A DNA stretch of 64,000 nucleotides, taken from the NCBI GenBank assembly GCA_026419785.1, contig JAODTK010002588.1, positions 1 through 64,000 of the forward strand. Direction: 5' to 3'. The stretch's first letter is position 1. Each line of letters begins with the position of its first letter. Below the pieces are notes generated by a model. The model was not told the DNA's origin, did not search any database, and saw only the letters and a program-made list of their open reading frames with translations. Positions 33,518 to 46,100 of the stretch are shown here, piece by piece. The stretch is from Sclerodactyla briareus (taxonomy: Eukaryota > Echinodermata > Holothuroidea > Dendrochirotida > Sclerodactylidae). The position numbers and the translations under genes are program-made.

Positions 33518-36500
33518 GTAAGCAAGCTAGTTCCCAAAGCAGTTTACTTAGCTGTTTTATGCTGCTGGAACATTGTTAAGACAACCTGTACTGAGCTCCA
33601 GAACAAATTGCTGAGATTTTGTTAGAGGTGTATTTGCAGGACAGAGAATAAAATCTATCCTGTCAAGCGTGCAGACCTGGGTTTCTATTCACAAACCAAA
33701 CAGGGCCCGCCTTGACTCTGTTGCCGGGGCAATTGGAAAATAGTTAGCTAGGTAAGCTTTGCCTGGGTCTCATTTGCCAAATGAGTGTACCTCTGATCTC
33801 AGGTAATCCAGGTTGGCCAATGTAACTTCTCCAGAGCCAGTGGTTCAAAAGGAGCCACGTCCCGACTGACAAGGTTTCCTTGCGTGGACATTGTGCAGCA
33901 TGGTTTTGCTCATAATCTCACCACGGCGCTATCCCTCGTAACATTTTGGAAAAATAATGAATGTGCTTTTCCTTGCAATACTACTAATAATCAGTTTGTG
34001 TTTGATTCAGTAGTGTGGTGTAACCTCCTCAGTAACACGTAAGCAACATGAGTTGTCACCGCACTGCATTTTTTGTTTCATGGTCATTTGCATCCAATAC
34101 GAACCGCATGTTCCAGTGTTTTTTTGTTTTGTTGCTCATGAACCTTATGTATGACTCACAGCATAAAATTTCGGCGTGTTCCATCGTAACGTATTGCTGC
34201 TCTGGCTGCTCAAAACATGACCTGTTCATTCTTTCCACATGTGAACTGCATACTTCCTTGCATTACCAAAAGAGCTTACCGCGCACCTTCGTTGGAAAGT
34301 TGTGTGTCGAGTGTGAAGCGAAGATTATATTAAAAGAATTCAATTTTACCCAACAAGCTTTCGAACCCAGCATCCTTCACTAGCCGTGCCGACCACTGCT
34401 CTTGTATAGACCAAGGTCGTGGGAGCGACCATCCGTTGTTGCTCATTTCCCTACTACTGCTGTGGTACCTCGATTCCATAGCAACATGGTCCATTTTCCA
34501 CTTGTCCTTCAACTGCCCAATGGGGAGTGGACATCCTCAAATCCCCTGACCCAAGTTTTGAGATTCGAGTAGGTTGCCCTTCCGGATCATTTAATTTCAC
34601 CTTGATTGATAATGTCGCCTGAGGCTTCATATGCTTAGGCAGCGCTTTATTGTTTATTCAGATTCCATTATTATAAATGTTTGGTATAGGGTTCACAAAG
34701 TAGTTCTGCCGGTGACTATCCTCGCACATGCCTCTTGCAAGCTGCATATTGCACAGAAGCAGATGTGTTGTAACTCACACTCGGTGATGTCTCCCATAAC
34801 CACTGAATCTCCTGTCACTCTCTCCCTGCTTGATTCCAGATATAATAACAGACCATGGTAGCGCTAGTCCTTTTCGCCAGGCGATGAGATCGATTCCACC
34901 GCCCCGTAGATCCAGGCCATCGGGAGCGCTGTATATGTTCCATTCGTGACCAGGAAGGGATTCATGGTCCACCGAAGCTACACCTTGAGTTTAGAGATCA
35001 TGTCAGTACTGAACATTCCATCACAGGGCGTACCGGTATTCTTGTTTGGAGGGCAGGAATCATAACCCAAATCCCCACAAGTAGCTAATTTCCATCATCA
35101 GTGATACTGCCAATTACTGCACGAGAAATGTGCACATTTTGGGGGGAAATAATTACACCTGGAGATTTTGGCAGTTAGTTGGGAATTTGGGTATTTTACT
35201 TCTTATTCTCCATTGAATTAACCTCTGTCAACGTTTTCCAACTTTCTGCCAGAGGTTCAAATATTCCACCCCAACTTTTTATAGGACACTCAGAACACAC
35301 ACACACAATATTTCCTCTATCATAATGGTTTGGGGAAATGTCCATGTGTGACCAAAATACTTGTGTAAGATATTCTTTATATTCAATATTTCACAATTTG
35401 TGAGTCAATAATGATCTATCAGTAGACTGACTCCTTCATAATTGCTCACAAATTCTCACCAGTTTTGTGCAATTTACCTCAATCAATTTAACTAGTCAAT
35501 GTCCTTGTTGTTGTGCTCGCTTTGTCAAGAGTCAATTAAATTGCAACAGAGCCTTATGATTACAGTAGAACAAAAAAGTTACAGCTACATAGGAATGAAT
35601 ATCTTTTGAGATTGATCTTTATTGGATGTGATAGTTCAAATTTATATTATTTTCGTTTTCCTTCCCACACGAAAAGAAAAAAAACTTGTGCTTCATAGAC
35701 ACTGGTTTATTATTGAAGCCAGCCATCAGTGCATGACCTCTGAACCAGCTAGGTTGTAATTGAGGCTAAAAAAACCTATATAAATGGCTCGCCTGAGCCC
35801 GACCAAGGGATTTGAATGGGGAAAATAATACAACAAACTTCTCAGATACAACTGAGTACCTTGCGTGCATGTTTGTATAGCCCTTATAAGATCGTCAGAT
35901 GGCATTTTGTTATGTAATTGTAAGTGGCCTCTACTGACCTCCCTCACTTTTGTTTCCCACCAACTTTGGGCTAGTGGTACTAGAATAGACCCTGTGGGCC
36001 ACTTTTTCGTCCATCCCATGATGCAACTAAACCCAGTGCACATGGACTGCTATAAGACCGACAGTGTTCTGGTGTTTTGCATCGGCCTGTGTGCGTGGAT
36101 GTTTCTTGTGGTAACAGGTAGAGCTGAAGTTACGATAGAATGAGCGTGGAATGTGTTTTTCTTACCTCAGGATGTCTCATTGGTCTGTGATAAAAATGTG
36201 AAAATTGCTTTTGTGTTCATTTATCAGCTTCCTTGCAGTTTTTTTTTTTTTTTTATCTAATGATATGGTTATTGTGCTTCTGTTGTTTAAAGCATAGAAT
36301 TTGTAAATAAGATACAAATTACCATCTCTTGATCTCCGAGAACATTTATCAGTTTTTATAACTTTGCTCACTTATTCCGTTTTTATCATGTTTAAATTGT
36401 TACTATGATTTTTACTTTTTGTTCATCTCACCCGATCTTTTGGAAATACTGCAACAGTAAGACTCGGTCGATTGATTCACTTTTGGTGAAGAGGGTTATC

Positions 36501-36529
36501 CCATTTAGTTGATGCCATCTCAACTCCTT
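33518..36529. other. No gene recognised; 3' region of GBE1
   Basis: Expected to hold the last exon, 3' UTR and poly(A) site of GBE1. I do not recognise them. AATAAA-like motifs are common in this AT-rich DNA and are not diagnostic. A possible SINE head lies at 34.35-34.45 kb. Confidence 0.35.
34350..34445 (-). repeat. tRNA-like SINE head (possible)
   Basis: On the - strand: GAGCAGTGGTCGGCACGGC as a possible A box, then GGATGCTGGGTTCGAAAGCT with a good B box (GGGTTCGAAAGC). Spacing of about 35 bases fits a pol III promoter. Tail not identified. Confidence 0.4.
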
Positions 36530-37035
36530 GACCAAAAAGGCTGCCATAGCCTCGGCGATGCTGCCGAAGTATCTCATCTATGCTGCAACAGTCCCCAGCT
36601 TACAATGCAACAGCCTTGGCTATTCGGCATCAGCATCTGGACTATGCTACAAGACAGCCTCGGCTATGCTGGAAACATCTCAACTATTCTGCAACAGCCT
36701 TGACTATGCTGCAGCAGTAGTCTCGACAATGCTGCAACAGCCTCATATATTTTGCAGCAATAGTCTCGGCTCTTCTGCAGAAGTAGTCCCAGTTATGCTG
36801 CAGCAGTATTAACTAAGCTGCGACAGCCTTGGCTATACTGCAGCTGTTGTCTCGGCTGTGCTGCAACAGTCCTGGCTATGCTGCAGCCTGTCGTGTGGCA
36901 AATGCTCCAGTAGTCTCAGCTACGCTGCAACAGCCTCGGCTATTCTGCAGCAGCAAGTCTCAACTACGCGGCAACAGCCTTGGATATGCTGCAGCATTGC
37001 TCCAGCTATACTGCAGCTAAACTGCGATACTGCAT
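36530..37035 (+). repeat. 24-bp CTGCAACAGCC minisatellite (about 20 copies)
   Basis: The core CTATGCTGCAACAGCCTCGG recurs every 24 bases (sometimes 21-27), with variants GCAGCAGTAGTCTCGG. Because 24 is a multiple of three, open frames of 60-94 codons arise with a repeated Leu-Gln-Gln/Ala-Thr/Ser-Tyr-Ala pattern. They break at each indel and have no flanking coding sequence, so I call it a non-coding repeat. Confidence 0.92.
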
Positions 37036-39184
37036 GTTAGGCACTACTTAACATCTACAATGACTGTATTCAACTACCTGTTCTTGAATGTTCCCAGACA
37101 TGTTGAGGATTCAAGAACTCTTTCTGCAGTGTCCAACGCTGTAGAGCAGTACAGTAACAATCAAATGTTGTAAGATACTTGTACATATGTTGTATTCCAT
37201 CTTGCTCGAATTACAATGCCTTCCAGGTTGAGTGACACTAACCTTGTAGGTTTCTCTGTTAGAACATCATTTGACATCTGTGTTCTCAAATTTTTCTATG
37301 TCCAGGTTTTCCCATCATGTGGAAACACATTGTTGTGATTACACATTTTTTTTTTTTAATGTCTGTTCTAACTTCCTCCACCAGCAAAGCTGGTTTGAGT
37401 TGCCAACCAGGGGTTTATTGCAGCCAATATTCAAGCAAGGTGGAGTGCTCCGTTATATTTTAATCCCATCTTAGCTGTAGCCCTGCTGAGAAAGCTGCAA
37501 GTTAGCTGCAGCTTAACCTTTGACATGGTAACTGAGAGATTTTAATGTAAAAAAAATGTTATGTGCTTGGTACTTGTTCTCACCAATGATTTTCAAAAAT
37601 GAGTCCTATTGCTTGTGTGTTGTGTGCCCCATACGAGCGAAGAATTACGAAAGCAGTCTAGTGCTCTAGACCTGAATGAGTTTATATTTATAGAGGATTT
37701 ATAATAAATTCAATACCGGGGGACAGTTTTTCATAGTGAGGTCATTATTCTCCAGGGGTTGAATGACGATGCCTCTTTAAAGGTGGGGCATACTGCCGTT
37801 CTACATCTGAGTGGATAGAGCAAGCCAGAGAAAGAAACAACTGGGGAAAAAGGGTCTGTGGATGTCTTAGTTAATCCAGAAGGGAAATTGTGGCGAAAGT
37901 TTATGTGAACCAGTTTAGCGGGCATGAGTTGACGGAAGGGCTGCCGTGAGGAAGGGTGTGCCTTCATAAACATGACAAGTGCAAAATATACTTGCGCAGG
38001 TGCAGATGGTCAGTAAACATGTTTGAGTCTTCTGGGTGCTTGAGCCACTTGTGAAAATTTGTCATACTTATTTGTGGAAACACTGTTCTGTGATGAAAGG
38101 AGCAACACGAGAGAAAAAAGGCAGAGGGTCCCAACCAAAATGGAAGTTGAGATGAAACGCGACAATTTCTCTTCAATATTATTCTTCCTGGGAACGATAC
38201 TCGATCTTTCCAAGTACATTGAGGAAACCTTATATCATTGAGTCTGAGAATGTGGTGCAATCGTCGATCATGGGATTTTTTTTCTCCAAGTTTGCTAAAA
38301 TTCAAAACTCAAGAAGACAATATGCTTCAATCTTCCTCTTTCGGCCTTTCTGACAACCTGAAAATGATTCATTGCTTGGCTATCGTATCAGAAAGATCAA
38401 CACATTCAAGAATGAATAAAGGGGAGAGCTATCTTCTTCCCAACCGCTAGAGGGCCCGGGAGGCCTCCCTTATGTGAATTATAGAGAGCTTCAGATGCAT
38501 TTTCCCTGATGAAAGCCCTCCTCAGGTGTCCTCTCTGAGAATGAGTGATTCCAGTTTTATTAGCGAACATATCATAGTCTACTGTAGTGCCATTTATTAT
38601 GTACATGTTTTAGCTAGGGAGGTTCCAAATCGTGGTGGTTGATGAATTGAAAGAAGTGACGAATGATGTTTATCATTACATGTCCTATGAGTAGTAGGGT
38701 GATCAGCCTATCCTTGGTTTGTTAATCATGTACACTATCTGTGCATTATATCAGTGCAATTGAAAGCTGCCAAAAGAATGGGCAGTCCGTAACAATATAT
38801 TTAAAAAAAACTTGTTTGTCCGTCCTTATTACCCCTTTGTTTAATGTGAGTGGTCTTGGTTATACAGTTTGTCACAAATTCCTAATTAGAAAGTTGGTCA
38901 CCGTAGTACTCCTCCAGAACATCTGGTTCATCTTCCGTCTTGCTATTTGATGGATACATGGTATACTTGGTCACATCTGCACCAAGTGAAAGGTTATCTG
39001 GGGTGCTAAAAAAGGGGTCAAAGGTTAAAAATAGCAGCAAATGTACTGGTTTAACCGTTCTGATAAGTGTGGTTACAGCCTGCCTTGCCTAACCAGAGTA
39101 TGTATGTAAACATGCCTTGCTTACTTTGGTACTGTCATGAATTATTTGAAGTCATGAATCTAGCTGTCTGACAAGTGTACGATG
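37036..39184. other. No gene recognised
   Basis: AT-rich sequence with a T10 run (37,348-37,357). A 113-codon open frame on the - strand (37,964-38,305) and an 80-codon one (37,731-37,973) adjoin each other but show no motif I recognise. Confidence 0.35.
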
Positions 39185-39620
39185 TATGTGGGGGCACATG
39201 ATGTTGTGAACACGATGACTCCACCTGGATTGATCGAGCTCAAACTTGTAGTGGGTTACCCATGAGTGCGTGGACCTCTTGTTTCGGGGTCATGTTACAG
39301 TTAAAGTCTGAAACGTGAACGTGATAATTCTGGAATGCTGAAATCAGTATCTCACTTTCTTATGGGAAGTACGAGACGCTAATGTAAATAACATTATATC
39401 ATTTTCGAGAGAGAATCGTGAAAAACGAAGACATAGTTTGGCTGTATTTGGCAGTGGAACGTGATAAACTGACCCACGCGGGATGGATCCGGCTTTCAAC
39501 GTGGTGTATTGGTATCCCATATAGTATATGAACCTATTGTTTGGGGTTCAGGTAAGAATCCTCTGAAGTCAACAGAGGTCAAAGTCTGTGAATTCGAAAT
39601 GCAGGTTCGAACCAGCTGCT
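39185..39620 (+). repeat. Diverged outlier of the 310-bp satellite (about 1.4 units)
   Basis: The order GTGAACACGATGACTCCACC, GGATTGATCGAGCTCAAACT, TTTCGGGGTCATG, AAAGTCTGAAAC, TTCTTATGGGAAGTACGAG, GAGAGAATCGTGAAAA, GTGATAAACTGACCCACGCG, GGATGGAT, CCTATTGTTTGGGGTTCAGG, AACAGAGGTCAAAGTCTG follows the unit of the 17.9-19.9 kb array. It is much more diverged than those copies are from each other. Confidence 0.85.
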
Positions 39621-42600
39621 CTCTCATGAGGTTTGCATTTGGGGTCAGTGTCAAAAGTCGTTTTGAGGTCACTGCATAAAGCCTTTGGCCTTTTGCCTAT
39701 TGTGGACAGCATGACATGACATGAACTGAAAAACCTCCGACCGTTTGTTTTCGCGTCTGCCTGAATGAAATACATGAAGGACTTGGCGCCTTTGGTAGTG
39801 TTGTGTCACACTTACCGTTATTGGGATGTCGCCGAAACAGTAAGACTAACGTGTAATTTTGTATGTGCTTATCGGAGTGTTCACATGACTGATTAGATTT
39901 TGGTTGTACTGTTTAGGTACCGATATCCTTATTCGAGCTCGCTACCAATTGACAGACTGTAGAAAATTGTCACGTGGTTTTTTGGCACCATAGGTACTGG
40001 AGATCCGGTAGATGATTTGTAATATCTAGCGTAAACTATTCTAAGTGAGAAGTCTTATTTGCTTAATTTAGCGATGTAGCCATCATTTATATGGCCGGCG
40101 TATTAGGTATTCATACCATGTGACTGACGGAAGATCGGGAAATGCCGCTAATTTCTGGGGTAGCGTAGCATCATGCACATAAATATTGGCGCAATATGGG
40201 GTAGACTAATCATGGAGCGATTATATTAACTTGAGAGGACATTAGATCGCATATTGTGTGCCCTATTCAAAATCCCGTCAGAGACCACAACTTACATTGA
40301 GGAGGAGCCCTATGGGTAACATCGGTGAAACACATTCCGTTTGTTTACTCTCTATTGCGAATTACTTCTACCATATGCCCCGACGCTACCTTTGTTGTTT
40401 CATAGTGAAGATAGTCATAGTGCAAGATCCTGGAACACCTTCAGCGAATACGAGGGAAAGTCAGACGATATATTACGCAAGCACAGAAAACAGATAATTA
40501 ATTCGGAAATACAAATCGATGGCGTCTGTCAGGAAACACCATCTAGGAGTTAAAGTTATAACATCAACGGAATGAACTAAAATTTATTAATGTTGAAGCT
40601 CGAATCAGAGGAGGGCTTGTCAGGACGGGGAAACACATATTCTAATATTCTGACGGAATGCGACATCATTGTCGCCCAAATTCACTTGTTAATATAACAG
40701 TACTATAAGTGAGGGCGAGATCGGGGTCTTAGCAACACCTGGTACCACACTGATGCTGCTCTGCATAGGAGTTCCAGTACAGCATTTCCGGGGCTTGGTC
40801 TAACCTCTACTGTACGCCACATACGGCAGTAGTCGGGCCTGGCAACAGCGGTCTTCGACGTGAGGCATACATAGCGTCCATTCTATAAGTTTTGTCTTCT
40901 TCAAAATCCGTTCTGCACCTTTTGATGGCCCGTAATTGTTCGGGATCATCATGTTCTTGGTTTTTATTCTAACAATGTCGTACTTCAGTGGTTACACTCA
41001 GGCTTCCACACTCAATATCGTTCTGCAATTTCGATGCGATGGACGTTTTCTCTTTGTCGTTGGTTATAGGGAATTGGTCGTTATGGCAGGTTTATTCCGT
41101 TCTATTGCTACGATCTGACTTTGTTGCATCGTAGTGGTGATGCTCAGACCCAGGATTGCGACACTCCATCTTTCCAAAAAGCTGATCTGCCGTTTTTTCC
41201 ATTGTTTCTTTCCTATAGTTTGTTATGGAACTAGGAGACTGGGAGAGTACTATTTTCTCTGCTACAATCCGATAATGCTGTTCAGGCATCCACTATTCGT
41301 TTTGTTCTCTCCTGTGATATTTTAGGTTTCACAGATTGATACCGTCGAAGGAAATATGTTGAGCGGGAGGATGGGGGCAGTCTCTTGGCCCTGAATGACA
41401 GAGAAGGGAACAAAGCGGATTCATAACACATCACAGTGGTCCTGAATGAACCAGGCGGAGTGCCTTTTTACCTAGTCGTGCTATTCAAACACAAAAAAAA
41501 AGCAAAAGCACGGGTGTTATAACTCTTCAAAACATGTTGTAGCAGGTTGGTTGTGTAACCTATTCTGAAATCTGGATTGGGGGGACTAATCAGCTATTTA
41601 TATTGAGGGAGTAGCTTCGGTAGGTTGGATCATCAACAGTCGCACACACAAATCGACTTGGAAGTATTGGCACAGACAAAACCAGTGCAGTGCTATTTTG
41701 GTCCAATACACGGCTATGCCCTGGTGAAATGACAATGACAAATAAAATCAACTTAGCATTATTCAATATCGCGAAGAGCAGATGTCATGTTGCTTCTACT
41801 TGACGTCGAATAGTCATGTTCACGTGGCATAATGTTGGTAACTGCATTGGGGAACAACGCTATCCATATTGAAATTGAGAACAAGCTTACGCTGGTTGCT
41901 CAACAAATTAGTGACATTTCCGTGAATAGCGACAGTTTTGAATATACCAACATACATAACACATAGACAGTTAAATGCAAAGACAATTTTAATGTTGCAA
42001 AGGCAGAAAGAAAAATGTAAAAACAGAGTACCAAACCTGGGAGGAACGAATATGGGTGCGTTCTGTCGAGCATCGACCCGATTACCTAATAACGCGTTCC
42101 CCTGTGGGGAAAGCGGACCTCAGTATTCAAATATCTAGTTCAGATGGGTATGCGCTGCTCATACCTCCGCCACTGAACAGGGTTAACGCTGTCTCTGTGG
42201 GGGAGCGACCTCCAGTTTCACACGAGCCAAATTGGACAGAACACAGCCTGAGGGTCGTTTGAAATATGCTACTGTTTTAAAATTGACAATCACAAGACCG
42301 TTTTTATAAACAATCACAAAATGCTCGCCCATGGTTGATTGAAAATATCCATTTCTTTAAGTAAAACCTCTGGAGAGAGGAGAAAATATTTCATAACATT
42401 TTCAAACAAATTTTTAGTAGGACGGAAGGTTCCTCGAGAAATCCTGAAAGTATTTTGAAAATGTTTTGAAGAAAATGCTTTGGCGGTATGGGATTTGCGC
42501 GACGTTTTCATGACCGTCACGCCGAAATGCGTGTTGCCAGCGACGATACCTGCTTGATTTGCGGAGGTGTAAGGCGGATTCCATAAGATGGATTCCATAG

Positions 42601-43193
42601 ATGCAGTTGCGGGTACGGTACGCTCGTGGAAAATAGCCCACTTATTTCAGGGCACTTACCTTTCTGGACTTATGGAATACAAATTGCATTTTTCGTCGCC
42701 AAACGGGCCGCGTTTCAACACAGCCTATACCAACACCAAACCTTAAGCACAGCTGAGCCCGGTACCTAACGCAAAGCCGTAAATAACTGGGCGCGACACC
42801 CGGGTCTGTACTATATCACTCTTTTCGGTGCGTTGCCTGCAACGCACGCGTTAATTAGAGCTCATTCGGTTCCTTCTTATTTCCAACGTAGATCGACGTT
42901 CAACGCATTCCGACCGTTGGTCGGGGTCGATGCTCGTCGTCCCCCCCCCCCCGCAGGCTGAATCTCCTGCCCCCTCCGTTGAGGTGAGGGTCCGTCGGCC
43001 AGGAGTCTCTTCAGCCGACGGAAGAGCCACCCGGTTAGGGCCTCGTTGAGGGGCAGACTACGCTTATTGCGGTAACGAACTGGCTCAGGCTTTCTTCTCC
43101 TCCGTCCTAGTCGGAAACCCAGTGGTCGCGACCGAGGATCCGACGGGCTGGGCAAACCGCTCGCGTCCCCGTCTAGCGTCCTGTAAGCGGAGG
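39621..43193. other. Unique AT-rich sequence with small open frames
   Basis: No recognised gene. The overlapping frames at 40,258-40,553 and the - strand frame at 42,314-42,598 are the longest clean ones. Composition turns GC-rich from about 42,850, where a C11 run sits at 42,942-42,952. Confidence 0.35.
40341..40553 (+). CDS. Hypothetical open frame, 70 codons
   Basis: Not recognised. The second half is hydrophilic and charged (SEDSHSARSWNTFSEYEGKS, DDILRKHRKQIINSEI) and looks more protein-like than surrounding frames. No splice junction or homologue is evident. It may be chance. Confidence 0.15.
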   Translation: MFTLYCELLLPYAPTLPLLFHSEDSHSARSWNTFSEYEGKSDDILRKHRKQIINSEIQIDGVCQETPSRS

Positions 43194-46100
43194 GCTCGCC
43201 GCGGGGACGCCAGAGCGCTCCTATCTTGAACCCTACCTACTCGGGGCTGTTTCCCCCGGTATCAGGCTGAACAGAAATTCCCGGTGGAGACGAACTGGAA
43301 GACGGCGGATTTGAAGTCGGTGGGTTGCCCCACCACCCCTAGGCAGAAGGGGAACTCGGCCAAGCGGCCCGGTAGGCCCAGAGGGGGGAGGGGCGTCATT
43401 CCTCGCCGTGGGCCCCTCCGCCCGGGGGTAAATGACTACCGCTCCCCTATCCCCCAAGGAACCCCCCCGGGGCGTCCTCCGGGACTCTGTGGGGGCGTGG
43501 CTCTCCTCCCGTGGGTATCGCCTAGAGTGTTACGGCGCCCCCCCACCGCCTCCCCCGAGCTCTGGGTGATTTCGGGCCACTCCGGTCTCCACGGGACGGC
43601 TTCCCGGCTTGGCTTTATAGAGGGAGGTTCGAGACTCTGGCTGTCCAATTGGGATTTCACCTCCCCCTCCTCCGGTAGAAAGCCCACGGTTTGTAGCGAC
43701 GTTCTTCTGACGGCCAAGAGGGACGGCACGTTTGTGAACCCATTCGAACCTGCGTTCCTCCTCAACCGGTTTTATCGCCCTCCTCCCACTTCTGCTGGAT
43801 ACACTGTTAGTGATCTCTCAAGCACTTGCTGAGGGTCCTCAGGCGCCTCGGTGGATCCACTGTGATGCCTACTTACATATACCCCTTCATACGGGAGGAC
43901 TCTTCTTCCTATATTTTCCGCTACCACCGCGCTTCTCCGTAGACCGTTTACCAGTTTCCCCGTTTGGGTTGTCTACGGCCGCCGCGTGTGTTTACACGGA
44001 TTTACAGGGGCGTTGTCATGGACGACAGGCTTATCGGGGGGACTTAAGCGGCGGAGGTTCAGATTGGACCCGCAAGGTCCCCTGAACGTGGCTGCGAGCC
44101 TGGGGTGGCTCGCAACGTTGCCAAGCTCCGACCCTCGACGACCCGTCTCCACAGATCGTTGATATTCTGGGTGCTTAGTCGATCTGGCGGACGGGGATGG
44201 CCACCGCGACCCCCGGAGAGGGGGTGGAAGCCCCTATAAGGCCGGGTGTCGCTACTTCGGGCAAGGCCCTTCACTGCACGGGGCGTGCTGGTACGCTTCG
44301 GCTTTATGCGAGCCTGGTGGATCGGTTCCTATTGCCGGCTGTACATGCGCGCCCTCCATATTCATCTCTTGTGTTTTTTTTCTCGCCGGATCCGAACGAA
44401 CGCCAGTTCCGTGGCAAGCCACACCTGGACCCGATAACCGGTAGTGTGCCTGAACAAGGACAAATGTCACACTCAGAGGGTCCGTTCCCACCCATCCCCC
44501 AACTCTCTTGCTCACTTACGCCCTCTGAGTCGCTGTTGGGCTCACGTGTGGGACCCTAGTTATCGGGGACTCACATCAACGTGCTGTCATGTACGAGTTG
44601 CTGGCGGTGTTCCCGCCTTGAAATTACTGCATCCGAGAGTGGCGGGCCGTCTCTGTACTGGTCCGTTGCGGTCATACCCGCGGGCGATGTCGTACTTAAA
44701 AAAAAACGCGCAGGAGAGCGTTTTTCTGCGGGAGCTCTTTTCGGTCATGACTTGAACCTGCTTCCAATGGTCCCTGTGTGTTCCGTGGGCTGTTGCTGGC
44801 CGCTTCTCTTTCACCCGTTCCAGATGTTTCACCTGCCAAGCCAGAGAGCTCCACGTTGCCTTGACTTTCTCTTTGTCGTATTCGCTTCGTCCTCAGGCAT
44901 CGCAGAGTGTGGTCCACTACTTCGCGAACGGAGTCTGAAGGCGTTGTTTAGGCGGTTTCGTCACCCGGAGGTGATCGTTCGGCCTTGCCTCTCAACGCAA
45001 AGCTGCCTTCTGCCCAAACAGATCCCGTTCGATGGGCGCCTTGGCGGCCCGAACGATCTGTCCCTGGTTTGGGCCTTTTTCTCTCGACGCATACGCCGTT
45101 CCGCCGTTCGCTCAGCTTCGTCGACAGAGTGGTCGACAGGGTGGCAGAGAGCCGTGTCGGGTCCTCCCTATATCGCCGATTTGGCCGACCCACTGGTTCC
45201 GGCCCGATCTCCTCTTTCGGTGTCGTTTTTGGTGACGGGGATGCCGTGGATCCTCCCCTGCTGTCCTGATGGTGCTCCCGTCCGGCGGGAAACCCTCCAC
45301 CCCTCATCCCCCGGATCTTTGCGTCTGGTGCGTGCCATTCCGTGGATGTCCCTCCGAGCATCGGGCCCTTAAGAGGATCTGCCGCGAATGCGGCCCGGGG
45401 CGTAGAAATTCCACTCTTCCCTCGTATGGTTCGCGACTCGGATGTTCCGAGGGTGTGTGCGTATCTGCCAGTCTCCCCGGCCACGGCCACTCTCGGGAAG
45501 GTGGCCGATTTTTTCCTCTACCGTGTCCCGCTGGGGCGACAGGTACACAACGCGATCCTGGTTTCCTGCGTTTACACGGATTCCGCCCATTCGAGCCGCT
45601 GGCAGACTGTTCTGCCGCAGCTGTCGGTTGAGACAGCTTTCTCCGTTTTGACCGAGCGTCGAGATTCGGCCATTAATGTCTGGTTCTCCAGCTATTTTAG
45701 CGGGGTTGTTCCCCCGGTGGCGCCGTCGGCGGACCCCTCCCTGCGGGAGGTTATGGTGCGAGTTCAGCAGTCGGCGGTCACAGGCTCGTCGGTGCGACCC
45801 ATTTCGCCGCTTGCCGTCGGTACCGACGGTGCGGTGGAGGTGTGTCTGCCGGACTTCCTCTCTCCGCTCGCCGCGGGGGAACTCCAGAGCGCTCCTATCT
45901 TGGGCCCCGCCTCCTCGGGTCTGTTCCCCGGTTCTGGAACAGGACGATTCCCGGGTGGAGACGAACTGCCGAACTGGCGGATGTGAAGTCGGTGGGTGCC
46001 CCACCCCCGCAGCAGAAGGGGAACTCGGCCAAGCGGCCCGAAGCCCAGGGGGGGGGGCGTCATTCTCTCGCCGTGGGCAGAGTCGTGGCGCCCCAGCCTG

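Noticed and set aside
36528..36812. 94-codon frame with LQQ repeats
   Set aside because: Created by the 24-bp minisatellite; no flanking coding sequence or splice signal.
39600..39640. GGTTCGAACC as a tRNA T-loop
   Set aside because: No A box or foldable cloverleaf upstream at the right distance; it lies at the end of a diverged satellite copy.
41020..41070. FRCDGRFLFVV stretch resembling the missing GBE1 motif FDGFRFDG
   Set aside because: It lies 8 kb beyond the penultimate exon, lacks the flanking RWW and GVTSM residues, and has no splice context.
44948..45490. 180-codon - strand frame in the 2.67-kb array (and similar ones at 45,369-46,004 and 49,346-49,897)
   Set aside because: Low-complexity Arg/Gly/Pro composition typical of antisense frames in GC-rich sequence; not kept between the copies.
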